From positions 186,987,501-187,051,500 of the forward strand of contig OX465598.1 of the NCBI GenBank assembly GCA_950022295.1: DNA of 64,000 bases, written 5' to 3'. Positions 24,077 to 34,103 of this stretch are shown here, piece by piece. Under the pieces are notes generated by a model. It was not told the DNA's origin. It worked only from the letters and a program-made list of their open reading frames with translations, and ran no database searches. How positions within the stretch are numbered: the first letter of the stretch is position 1; each line of letters begins with the position of its first letter. The translations under genes were made by a program, and so were the position numbers. The DNA is from Bromus sterilis. Lineage: Eukaryota > Streptophyta > Magnoliopsida > Poales > Poaceae.

Positions 24077-24685
24077 GGCATGCATGAAGGCTTGGACGAA
24101 ATACACGAGATGCCACTTCATTATTTTCGTCCAAAAGCAATTATAGGTGCTGCGTCACCTTAATATTGGGCTGGGCCCATGTAATTTCGAAATACCACAT
24201 TATAGACTGTTTTTAGAGTCCGTATGTGTGGGGAAACCGAGTTAGGGTTGTTTTCGGGCCCCACCTCCAAGGGGTCACGAAAATCCCCTCTGTTCCCCCA
24301 TATATACAGCCCTTAGGGCGTCGTTTAGACTTGGGTTTTAATTAGATTTAAGTTAGCCATAGCCGCAACTTCGAGTTCTTCGTTTGTGTCGTCCGACCAG
24401 GCCAAGACCGCATTGGAACCCCAACTTCTGTTAATCTTTCATCTTATATTCGCAATATCCAGATTGCAATTCTTAGTTCTTGCTTGTTCTTCGATTGCTT
24501 GCAGGAATTGACCTTCGTGGTCAGGTTGATCGTGCATCCGCGGGATCAATAACCTCTCGGAGTTGGTTTAGCGATTGCTAAGGCGCAACGTCTTCGCACG
24601 TTCGTAGTCGGGTCGTGAAAGTCTACTCCACCAAAAACGATCTCCATCATCTCATCGAAACATCGGGACACCTTCGCCTCTATCA
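23769..24685 (+). repeat. 3' LTR of CRM-like copy 2 (917 bp)
   Basis: The LTR begins inside the pol frame (EGED|DEDIS) and carries subtype II variants (CGTCC, GCATTGG, GAATTGACC) in its transcribed half. Confidence 0.92.
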
Positions 24686-25605
24686 ACTAGCCAAGTCAAA
24701 GCTGGCACTTCTGCATGTTGAAACCCCACCTCCCTTTACCTTGAAACTTGAGCATGAGTAGTATAGTTCTGATGTAAATAAGTCTTGCTGAGTATGACTT
24801 TGTACTCACGTTTGCTTATTCTATGTTTTAGATGGAAACCCAGACCCCGATGGAGTCACCTTCCTGAAGCTCGACGTTGACTAAGCTAGTATAGTTCCAG
24901 ACAGTAGTCTGGTCCCTCGTGGAAGAGCATGTTTGTTGAACAAGGCTTCTCTAAGCCATTTGTTAAACTTGTCTATACTCAGACCTAATTTGCTTCCGTT
25001 GTATGATGTAATGTTGATCACAGACATGTGATCTCTGTATGCTCTATGTGTAAGTCAATAAAGAAGTACTTTGTAGAGTTATGTGATGATACCTGCTATT
25101 CATACTAGACATGTGTGCTGCGTGTATGATTATAACATGCATGTCTTAGTATGGGTTTTCGAGACCTTAGTTGTGATCTTGCTGGCGGTCTTTTATACAC
25201 CAAGTGGCCCTTAGATGTGCGCAGCTTGGGGCATCGCGATGCGATTGCTCGTGACTCTGTCACGTGGCACACTTTTTTGTATGATCGAGCCCGCCCTAGA
25301 CCCCGACTAAGTGATCGGGCTGGAGTTTGTTGATGTAAGGGTTATGATTCAATCGATAACATGGTTGAGGCGACTTGTCTATGAGTATGGGATTTCACCA
25401 CCAATAATCATTTAGACTTGTGAGCGGGCGATGACGACCCATCTCAGTTGATCATCCGGCCTGGATGAAATGTCCCTCACGTACGATGCTTTCTGAGAGT
25501 GTTCTGTGCTTGGCCTTGTCTGCTTAGACAAGTGGGTATGGCTCTCGGCTCTCCATGTGATTGAGTTGTGACTGGAATTACATACGCATATTCTGGGTCC
25601 CGACA
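24686..25605 (+). repeat. 3' LTR of element D, right segment
   Basis: It starts with the ACTAG duplication and continues the D LTR to GGGTCCCGACA at 25605. It matches 13485-14402 of the 5' LTR. Confidence 0.85.
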
Positions 25606-26030
25606 CCGGCGGCATCCGTGATGGAATCTCGACCTAGCCTATAAAACCCGAGCCCCCTATTGCTTCTGGCCATCCCATCCACCCCCACCTCCCTCTAATC
25701 GAGCACAACGGCAAGCAGCGCCCGCCGGGGAGGCCCCTGGCAGTGGATCTCACCGGAGCCCCGCCGTGAGGACTCCATCGTTTCGAGCCGCCTCCGGTGC
25801 TCCCCTAGAACCTTCCTTGCCTCCCCTAGTCTCTCCTCCCTCTGGTGGTTCTAACCAGACACTCGCATTGGGCAACCGTGCAGGTTCACCCAACTCCGAC
25901 GAGCCCCCTCCGAGCCAGAAGCTTGAGAAGAGCCCCACCTCGCCCTCTAGACGCCGTTCCCCACGATATGGGTACGACCATGCTCGCCGTGACCTCCTCC
26001 GTCGACTGGTGTAGGCTAGTGCCGCCAACA
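25606..26030 (+). repeat. 3' LTR of element C, second segment, with TATA box
   Basis: It follows the CCGGC duplication of D. TATAAAA at 25640-25646 is followed by a pyrimidine-rich, then GC-rich stretch, as expected for promoter and transcribed leader of a Gypsy LTR. Frames of 60-90 codons on both strands are chance products of GC content. The CACTA transposon interrupts it at 26030. Confidence 0.65.
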
Positions 26031-26044
26031 CACTACTAGGGAAT

Positions 26045-26300
26045 GCCCTTTTAGTGGCGCCCTTTTTTGTGTTTAGTGGCGCATTAGGGATGCGCCACTA
26101 ACTACAAGCCACTAATAAGGGCTTAGAGGTGGCGCATTCTGGATGCGCCACCCCTAAGGCTCTTAGGCGTGGCGCATCTCAGAATGCGCCACATCTAAGC
26201 TCTTAGGGGTGGCGCATTCTGGTATGCGCCACGCCTAAGGGCCTTAGGGGTGGCGCGTTCACAGTGCGCCACTAAACCCTGACAAAATGCGCCACTAAAG
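26045..26300. repeat. CACTA subterminal repeats, left end
   Basis: About ten copies of GTGGCGCAT or its complement ATGCGCCAC are spaced 15-35 bp apart, often as inverted pairs joined by CCTAAG/CTTAGG. In CACTA elements such arrays bind the transposase subunits during excision. Confidence 0.8.
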
Positions 26301-26383
26301 AATTACAGAAAACAAAAAAAAGAATTACAGAAAAGAATAAAAGCATTACAGATATTTTTATTATATTACAGAAATGCTTGTTG

Positions 26384-26899
26384 CTTGTCTCACTAGTAAA
26401 TCTGCTACTGTTTGTTATTTGTACGTAAACGGAGGCACGACCTCATACAAAATGGAGGCATGACTATATAAAAAACGGAGGCACTTTCTCATACAAAACG
26501 GAGGCACGAACTCATATAAAACGGAGGCACGACCTCATACAAAACAGAGGCACGACTTCTTATAAAAGGGCGGCACGACCTCATACAAAACTGAGGCACG
26601 ACCTCATATAAAATAGAGGCACGACCTCATACAAAACCGAGGCATGACTTCTTATAAAACGGAGGCACGACCTCATACATGTCGTGCCTCCGTTTTATAA
26701 GAAGTCGTGCCTCCGTTTTGTATGAGGTCGTGCCTCTGTTTTATATGAGGTCGTGCCTCCGTTTTGTATGAGGAAGTGCCTCCTTTTCTTATATAGTCAT
26801 GCCTCCGTTTTGTATGAGGTCGTGCCTCCGTTTTATATGAGATTGTGCCTCCTTTTACGTACAAATAACAAATAGTAGAAGATTTACTAGTGAGACAAG
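26384..26899. repeat. Fold-back block of inverted tandem repeats inside the CACTA element
   Basis: The left arm (26384-26671) holds about a dozen units of roughly 22-24 bp with GGAGGCACGACCTCATA. The right arm (26681-26899) holds the same unit as reverse complement. The outer ends CTTGTCTCACTAGTAAATC and GATTTACTAGTGAGACAAG are also inverted. The centre is near 26676. The left arm is longer by about three units. Transcription across it would give a long hairpin RNA. Confidence 0.85.
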
Positions 26900-27139
26900 T
26901 TTTATTGTGGATGATTGTTGGTTGTTGGATGGCATTTGAAGGGCCGATGCATGGCCGCATGTTACGGTACTGTTCACCGGTGACATGCCATTGGCATGTC
27001 ACTGGATCTCTGTCCCATCATCATATATGGAGTAAGTTTCTAGCAATTTCTTAACAATTTCTAGTAAGAAAACAAACACATGTGCAGGATTCCTTAACAA
27101 TTTCTAACAAACACATGGAAGAAAACATATGCATCATCA

Positions 27140-27475
27140 TATATGGACCAAGAATCTCAAATCCCCTCTCTGTTTTCTTTGAATAACAAGGGAAGTAAGA
27201 AGGGGGCAGGGATGGAGATGGAAGCGTCGAGGGGGATCACCTCGGGGGCGTCGGGGTGGCGGCTCCGGTGGCGTCGAGGGGCTCCAGTGGCGGCGAGCGG
27301 CTCCTGTGGCGGGGAGCGGACCCTCCGCGGTGGCGTAGAGAAGCGGCTCCTCCGCGGTGGCGTCGAGGGGCGGCTCCGGCATCGGCGGAGAGGACGGTGG
27401 CGGCTAGGGCTCGAGAGGGGATCTTGCTCGAATGGGTACTGTGACGAGCAAGGGGGAGGGGGCCGTGGAGGTTAA
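27140..27475 (-). other. GC-rich stretch in the CACTA element, possible first-exon remnant
   Basis: A GC-rich tract with repeated GGCGGCTCC/GGCGTCGAGG motifs. Open frames exist on both strands but are low in complexity. It might be a remnant of a second transposon gene; nothing recognisable is encoded. Confidence 0.25.
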
Positions 27476-27477
27476 GG

Positions 27478-27652
27478 CTTAGGGGTGGCGCATTTTGCCA
27501 GAATGCGCCACCAAGAGGTTCCCTATGCGTGGCGCATTCCGCCGAAATGCGCCACGCATAAGGAACCTCTTGGTGGCGCATTCTGGTAAAATGCGCCACC
27601 CCTAAGCACATTTAGTGGCGCATTTATGAAAGATGCGCCACCCCTAAGAGTT
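27478..27652. repeat. Internal second cluster of CACTA subterminal repeats
   Basis: Eight further GTGGCGCAT/ATGCGCCAC motifs, more than 1.1 kb inside the left end. Either the left subterminal zone was split by inserted sequence including the fold-back block, or a related CACTA end is nested here. Confidence 0.75.
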
Positions 27653-28044
27653 TTTTAATTTTTTTTATTAATTGTACTAGCTATCTATCTGGTTTTTTAT
27701 CGCTGCTAGTTTTTTTATCGCTACTAAATATTTTTAAGGAGTTAGGCATGATGCTTTAATTGTGTATAAAAGTGGTCAAACTTTATTAAGATTGACTTTG
27801 ACCAAATCTTATATGCGGAGTAAAAAGAAACGGAGGGAGTACTTCGATTGTGATCATATCGATCCACGTACCATGCCTTAACCGTGTCGTCGCCGAACCA
27901 ATTCCACAAACACAAGGTGTAGCGGCATTTGGAAACATAAGATTGTGATCATCAATTAGAAAGTGCATATTAAATCCATGCATACACAAAGTGATCATGA
28001 ATTACAAAATATTTTTCTTGAATTTGGAGCTAGCTATCTAGCTA

Positions 28045-31000
28045 TCATTTCCTCACAATCTTCTTCTTGCCCTTCTTTGTCGTGGTTGAATAATTTAGGC
28101 CCAGGACGCCTTCACTTTTCCTCTTGAACGGGAGGAGACCTTTCTTCGGTAGGGTTGTGGTGTATGTATCCTGAGCGGCGTAGTCATCCTCCATCTTCGG
28201 GTCGCCGTACTTGTCAAAGTCTTGCTCGTTGGCGACTCCATCCATTCCGATGATGTTTCTTTTGCCTCTCCTCACTACAACGCGGCTCGGCTTTGATGGG
28301 TCGGTAATGAAGAAGCATTGGTCCACTTGGCTAGCCAGTACCCATGGCTCATTTTTCGCGGTGACGTTTGCGCCCGCAGACTTGGATTTGGCTTCGGGTA
28401 TAACCATGGTGGTGAAGTACCGGTCTTCTTTTACGACGCTCTTGGCCCATCTCACACGGAACATCGGCACCTTCTCTCCACAGTAGTCGAGCTCCCATAT
28501 GTCCTCGATCCTTCCATAGAATCTTTCCTTGACGTCATCGGTGTAGAATATCCCCGTTACCCCTGAGTTCTGGTAATCGCAGTTATTGTCCTTTTCCTCC
28601 GTGTAAAATGTGTAGCCGTTGATATCATACGCTTGATAGGTCATCAGGTTGCGTGCGGCACCCTGTGACAAGGTGAATATCATCCTTTCGTCCTTGAAAG
28701 CGTTCCTTCGCGGGGGATTAGCACGAAGCTCGTCCCTGAACCAAGTCATGAAACCGTAGTTGTGCTCTTTGATTAGCCGTGGATCTCGGTCCGTTATCTG
28801 CAGGCCCTGGTCACTGTACTTCTTCCTGATTAAATCCTTGTGCTTTACTATCCAAGGATCGACCAGCTGGATGTGTTGTAGCGCGACTAGGCTTGCTCTT
28901 TCAAAGTCAATGTCTCGACCGTCAAAGTTGACATGCATTGCGCGGCTTCCCTCGTGGTGACCACACCCATCGGTCCTGCCAAAGTGCTTGTTGACGGCCA
29001 GACCAACAGGGTTCTCGGTGTTGAGGTAATTAGTGCAAAAAGAGATGCACTCTTCGGTTAGAAAGCCCTTCGCTATGCTTGCATCTGGAAGGGACCTGTT
29101 ACGAACGTATTTTTTGATGTGTCCATTCATCCTTTCGAACGGCATCATGCTGCGCAGAAACGCAGGCCCGAGTTGGACGATATCCTCCACGACGTGGATC
29201 AGAAGATGCACCATAATGTCGAAGAACGCGAGCGGGAAATAGATCTCAAGCTCGCATAGTATGAGCACGATCTCCTCCTGTAGCCTTTTGAGTTGCGTAG
29301 CGCAAATCGACTTCCGAGAGATGACGTCAAAAAAGTTGCAAAGGCCAAACAACGTTTTACGGACGTGCTCGTCCATTATCCCTCGCGTCGCAACCGGGAG
29401 AATCTGCGTCATCAGCACGGCACAGTCGTGAGATTTCATCCCGCTGAAACGCTGCTTCCCCTCGTCTAAGTATCTGCTTATCTTCCCCGCGTAGCCGTTC
29501 GGAAATTTTACTCCTATGAGGAAGTGGATAAACTGCTTGATCTCCTCCTCGCACAGAGTGAAGCATGCCGGGGGGCAGTGATCAATACTGGTCTTCTTCT
29601 TGGTCGTCCTTTTTCGTTTGTGAGAGTTTTGCGTTTCCGTATCCTCTTCCTCCTCCGGCTCATCATCGTCGTCACTAGGGGGGGTGAAGTTCCCTCCTGA
29701 TGCCCATAAATTTCAAGTCATTCCTTACTTTTCGCCCGTCCTTGGTCTTCTCCGGCATGTTGAGCAGCGTGCCAAAGAAGCTCTCGCACACGTTCTTTGT
29801 GATATGCATTAGATCAAGGCTATGAGGACTGCGGAGTAGACTCCAGTATTCCAAATCCCAGAAAACAGACCTCGCTTTCCATACCCTCATCAACGGCTGA
29901 GTCTTCTTTTTTTTCTTTCCCGGTGCGGGGCACTCTTTCCAAGTTTTCAGCAAGTTGTCGATTTCTTTGCCGCTCCTTCGAGCTGGGGGTGCTCGGAGCT
30001 CCTCGCTTCCATCGAACAGATATCCCTGTTTTCTCCACGCGTGTTTCTTGGGAAGCCACCTCCGAGACCCCTGGAACACGGTTTTTCAAGATCCGGGATC
30101 TTTTGGTAGCTGGCGGTACGTTGTATTATCCATGCACCTAACGCATGCACAGAATCCTTGGACCACCTACCCTGAGAAATATCCGTATCCGAGATAGTCG
30201 TGCACCGTTGTGATCACCGCGACTTTCATTGGGAAGTATTCTTTTGCCGCGGCGTCCCACGTATTGACTCCGTCTTTCCATAACGTTTCTAGCTCCTCTT
30301 TCAACAGCTGCAGATATAGATTGAGGTCCGTACCTGGTTGTTTCGGCCCTTGAACTAGCATACACATTGTTATGTACTTTTTCTTCATGCACTTCCAGGG
30401 GGAAGGTTGTATATGCATACAAACACGGGCCAGGTACTGTGTGTGCTGCTCTGGCCGCCAAACGGATTGACTCCATCGGCGCTCACACCAATCCTGAGGT
30501 TCCTTGGTTCTTTCCCAAAATCTGGGTATTCGAGGTCCAACGCAGTCCATTGGCTACCATCTGAAGGGTGCCTCAGCATGTCCTCCTTTTCCGGATCCGG
30601 GTTCGGGTCATCCTATTTTAGCTTCTTTCTATCCGCGTGCCAGGTCATGAGCTTTGCTTCCTCGGGATCTACGAAATACCTCTGCAGACGAGGAGTGATC
30701 GGAAAGTACCATACCACTTTTCTAGGAACTTTCTTCCCTCTCTTCTATCGACTAACACCGCACACCGAACATGTGGTTTTATCTTCGTCCTCACCCCGAT
30801 AGATCATGCAATCATTTATGCAGACATGGTATTTAACGTGCGGAAGATCAAGAGGGCAAAGGACTTTCTTGGCCTCAGCGATACTAGTTGGGCACGTGTT
30901 TCCCTTCGAAAGACGATCGTGCCAGAATGCCATGTTATCATCGAAGCTTTCGTCAGTCCATTTGTGTTTTGCCTTCATTTCCATAGCCCCAAGTGTTACA

Positions 31001-31548
31001 TTCAAGCGGGTATCCCCGTCGTTGCATCCTTCGTACAACTTCGTAATCGCGTCTTTCTCGAGTTGCGCCATCTTGGCTTTCTCTCTAGCTGCACCTCTTG
31101 CGTTCAATGCCTCTTTGACAAGCAGCTCTTGAACATGAGGGTCCCGCACCCAGCTTGAATCCTCATCATGTCCGACATCTTGATCTTCATGTCCGGCATC
31201 TTGATCTACATGATCCGCTTCGGCATCTTCTTCATGATCATGTACGGGATGCTCTTCGTCATCTCGCCCGCCGCTGTTTTCTGGTTGCCCTTCCTCATTT
31301 ACTAGCGCCCCACCATTGACATCCTCCTCCTCACCAGCTTCATCACTTATCCATCGTGTGTAGCCATCCATCAAACCATTACACTTCAGGTGTCTTTGCA
31401 ATATTCCGGAATCAGGCTCGGTCACGCACTGCAGTTTGCATCTCCGACACGGACATCTTATATCCGACCTATTATTCCTTAGCATGTCGTTTGTCGCACA
31501 TTGCATCCACCTAGCCACGGTGATATCGCTCAGCATCTCGCGTACCAT
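28045..31548 (-). pseudogene. TNP2-like CACTA transposase, interrupted
   Basis: Reading leftward from 31548: a transposase-associated zinc region (RCPCRRCKLQC), an acidic linker, the CINDCMIYRGEDEDKTTCSVCG signature (about 30750-30815), the TNP2 core in two frames (MKKKYITMCMLVQGPKQPG at about 30340-30400; SLDLMHITKNVCESFFGTLL at about 29760-29820), then an uninterrupted 464-codon frame (29439-28045) with the two C-terminal domains usually annotated DUF4218 and DUF4216. Frames change at about 30745, 30550, 30140, 29675 and 29440, through frameshifts, stops or unrecognised introns. The enzyme would bind the terminal repeats and cut both ends. Some breaks may be introns, so full loss of function is likely rather than shown. 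Confidence 0.8.
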
Positions 31549-31717
31549 GGTCGATCACCTGCGTGCAAGGAGAGAGCAACACAATTATATATCATAGTCG
31601 TCGCCGGAAAAATTCGGCATGACCTTCCCTAATAATGCATGGGAGCATGCGGAGAGTGCGCCAGAAATTTGCCGAAACGGAAATGAATCGACATTTCGGC
31701 AAAACATTTGCCACTCA

Positions 31718-31822
31718 AGATACACATATACATCAAACCACCAGAAGCTTCACATATACATCAAACCACCACAAGCTTCACATATACATCAAACCCAAGC
31801 TTCACATATACAACAAACCTCA
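31718..31822 (+). repeat. 27-bp tandem repeat in the CACTA element
   Basis: Three and a half units of CACATATACATCAAACCA with AAGCTT spacers lie just outside the transposase start. Upstream of the minus-strand gene, so it may be part of its promoter region; no function shown. Confidence 0.6.
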
Positions 31823-32029
31823 AGCTAATAAAGGCAAGTATATGGGTCATAAATGGAACAAAAAAGTTTGGGAGGAGGTCCACTTACTTCAATATGAAAC
31901 AAAATAGATGTAATGCCAAGTATCGATGGATAAATGGAAGAAATGAGGTTGGGAGGAGGAGAAAACCGAATAGATCTAGGGTGAGAAGAGTGGATCTAGT
32001 TTGAGAATTGTGTGGAGTGAATGAGATGT

Positions 32030-32515
32030 GGTAGGTGGGCCACCCATAAGGTTCTTAGGGGTGCCGCATATTGCTAGATGCGCCACGTATAAGATCATCT
32101 AGGCTGGAGTAGATAAGGGCAACTCTAGGCATTTAGTGGCGCATATAGCAAGTGAGTGGTGGCGCATTGGTGAAATGCGCCACCCCTAAGCTCTTATGGG
32201 TGGCGCATTAGAGAAATGCGCCACCCCTAAGGACCTTATGGGTGGCGCATTTACAGAATGCGCCACCCCTAAGCTCTTAGGGGTGGCGCATTCTGTGTAT
32301 GCGCCACTCATAAGGTTCTTAGGGGTGGCGCATATTGCTAGATGCGCCACGTATAAGATCATCTAGGCTGGCCCACTCTTAGGGGTGGCGCACTGGAAAA
32401 TAATGCGCCACCCATAAGACCTTATGAGTGGCGCATTATTTTCCAGTGTGCCACCCCTAACAGATGGTGGCGCATGGCTTTCTATATGCGCCACTAATAA
32501 GCTTTCCATGTATAG
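32030..32515. repeat. CACTA subterminal repeats, right end
   Basis: About eighteen GTGGCGCAT/ATGCGCCAC motifs, including a repeated segment of about 60 bp (TCTTAGGGGTG...GATCATCTAGGCTGG at 32052-32108 and 32313-32371). It mirrors the left end. Confidence 0.8.
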
Positions 32516-32532
32516 CTATTTTCCTAGTAGTG

Positions 32533-33363
32533 GCAGGGTCTCACTGCCGGTGAACTTCCTCGCCGGAGCCGTCGGGCCCTGCAACCCTTTCTCTCTCAGT
32601 CAAACTGACTGGCAGGCCCCACCTGCTAGTGACTCAGCCCCCCCTCGAACCGTTTTTCAAGTGGAGGCGCCCTGCAGAAGTACGCCTTCGGCGTGGCCCT
32701 CCACAGAAATTCCTGGAAAATTAATTCAAAATCATTTAAAATGAAATTTTGACAAAACTTTGACCACTAATATCTCCTAAACTACAAGGCCAATTGAGTT
32801 GATTCTTTTTTCTAAATTTTTGTCTTGAGCTCCTCTTCAAGTTGGCAAAGTTTGGGGGCTTGACTCTCTGTCTAGGTCCACTAGACAGAAAGTTTATTCA
32901 CTTGACTTATTTTTCTTTGCCAATTGTTTTTATTTTCAGAAGGTGACCAAAGTGCTTGCAGGAGACCAGGACTTCAAGGACACTCCATTTGACCAAGGCA
33001 AGCCACAAAATTCTTGTCATGAGGAGCTTGAGTTGCCATTTGATGATTTGGTTCATTTAATTGGGATTTTTTCCTTTAATTTAATTGCTAATTAAATTAT
33101 CATTCCATGCCAAGTTGAGTTGCTATAACCATTCCATGTCCACTGATCATGTACATGCCCCTAGGTTCATATTATAATCATGTTAATTTTATCATGCTTA
33201 TGCCGGTATTTGTTCATGTGTTGATAAGGTTCCTACTTGAATGCCCATGTTCATTTAGTTCATACCATGCCATGTTAGTTGTGGCACTTGCTTGATGGTA
33301 GAATTATGTTCATGCCATGTTACCATATACCTTTCTTGTTGCAAGAACTAATTGTTGGAATCT
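32533..33363 (+). repeat. 3' LTR of element C, third segment
   Basis: Continues the C LTR after the CACTA element. A TTTTTATTTTCAG pyrimidine tract with AG near 32940 looks like a splice acceptor in a long LTR leader. Homology to LTR family E/F starts near 33364, so the end of the C LTR is missing or further displaced. No gene seen. Confidence 0.5.
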
Positions 33364-33628
33364 GGTGAACAAATGCCTACTGGCAAACAGAAAATCATCG
33401 ATCCCCATAAACACACGGATCGTCGTCGAGTCTCCACGTGAAACGTCGATCATCATACCTGTTGTCAATCAAGAACCCTGAAAAGAGTTTGGGGGTAGTA
33501 TCATGAGTACAAAAGTACTCAGCATCCAACTGTAGTGGTCAACTGACCCAGCAAGGACTTCATCACTCGTCATTCTAGGACAACTAGTAGTTTACGGTAA
33601 GGATGGGGTAAGTGGTGAGGTTGCTGCC
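33364..33628 (-). repeat. LTR fragment E, left segment (inverted relative of F)
   Basis: The reverse complement of this stretch matches 41976-42245 of solo LTR F. It ends with CTGCC (33624-33628), the target duplication of F, and continues at 42486. Its left end has no LTR terminus, so it is truncated. Confidence 0.75.
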
Positions 33629-34095
33629 TGTAACAGCCCAGTTTTCACAAAAATTTAAAAAATTGTTTTCGGTGTGAATTGTTTGATTGTCTGATTTGTT
33701 TGCGGTGTTTGCATCCCCGATTTATCGATCGGCGATTATTTTCCCCCTCTTATCTCGTATCAGACGGAGACCGACCCTTGCCACCCTGACACTCGACCTT
33801 TGCGACACCGGGTTTCACCCGATCACCGTCGCGAAAACCGCACGAGACCAGCCGCAGCCAACGAAACGAAAAACCCCGTTTAATAATTAAACGGGTTATT
33901 TTTATAGCGCGCCGGAACGTGTTTTCGGAACGGTTCCAGCGCGAGGTGACCGCCTCCGGCTCGACGCGACGATCGCGCAGTTCGAAGTTTTACCCGAATC
34001 AGAGGTACTGCGGACCCCCGACGGTCAGAAACGTGAGTACCGTGCGCGCGAGAGAAAAACCGGAGATGTTTTTGCAAACTGCCAGCCACCGGGGC

Positions 34096-34103
34096 TATAT
34101 AAA
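34096..34103 (+). promoter_or_regulatory. TATA box of LTR F
   Basis: TATATAAA, followed by a pyrimidine-rich stretch and a GC-rich leader (34150-34950). Large frames on both strands in the leader are chance products of GC content. Confidence 0.55.

Larger units (their letters stand above)
16920..24685 (+). mobile_element. Full-length CRM-like retrotransposon, copy 2 (7766 bp)
   Basis: Two 917-bp LTRs, a primer-binding site, a leader, gag-pol and a perfect 5-bp duplication ACTAG (16915-16919 and 24686-24690). It is inserted in the 3' LTR of element D; removing it restores the D LTR. The element is complete in structure but the polyprotein is broken at three places. The two LTRs differ by about 12 substitutions plus small gaps, clustered in the 3' half. 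Confidence 0.93.
10484..25605 (+). mobile_element. Ty3/Gypsy element D with deleted interior, hosting CRM-like copy 2
   Basis: It starts TGTCACAACCC at 10484 and ends GGGTCCCGACA at 25605. The 5-bp duplication CCGGC flanks it (10479-10483 and 25606-25610). It has a full 5' LTR, an initiator-Met primer site, a short RT fragment, and a 3' LTR that lost its 5' half. CRM-like copy 2 sits in that 3' LTR. Joining the C sequence across D gives a continuous LTR, supporting the boundaries. Confidence 0.85.
26031..32532 (-). mobile_element. CACTA (En/Spm) DNA transposon, about 6.5 kb
   Basis: The ends are CACTACTAGGGAA at 26031 and CCTAGTAGTG at 32532, inverted terminal repeats typical of Triticeae CACTA elements. 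Subterminal GTGGCGCAT/ATGCGCCAC repeats fill both ends. A decayed minus-strand TNP2-like transposase lies in the interior. The flanking triplets are ACA and GCA, so the expected 3-bp duplication is imperfect by one base. The host on both sides is the LTR of element C. Confidence 0.9.

Noticed and set aside
26400..26870. CRISPR-like array
   Set aside because: Units are back-to-back tandem repeats that invert in the middle, with no unique spacers, inside a plant CACTA transposon.
26031..32532. Perfect 3-bp target duplication of the CACTA element
   Set aside because: The flanks read ACA and GCA; one base differs, so it is reported only as imperfect.
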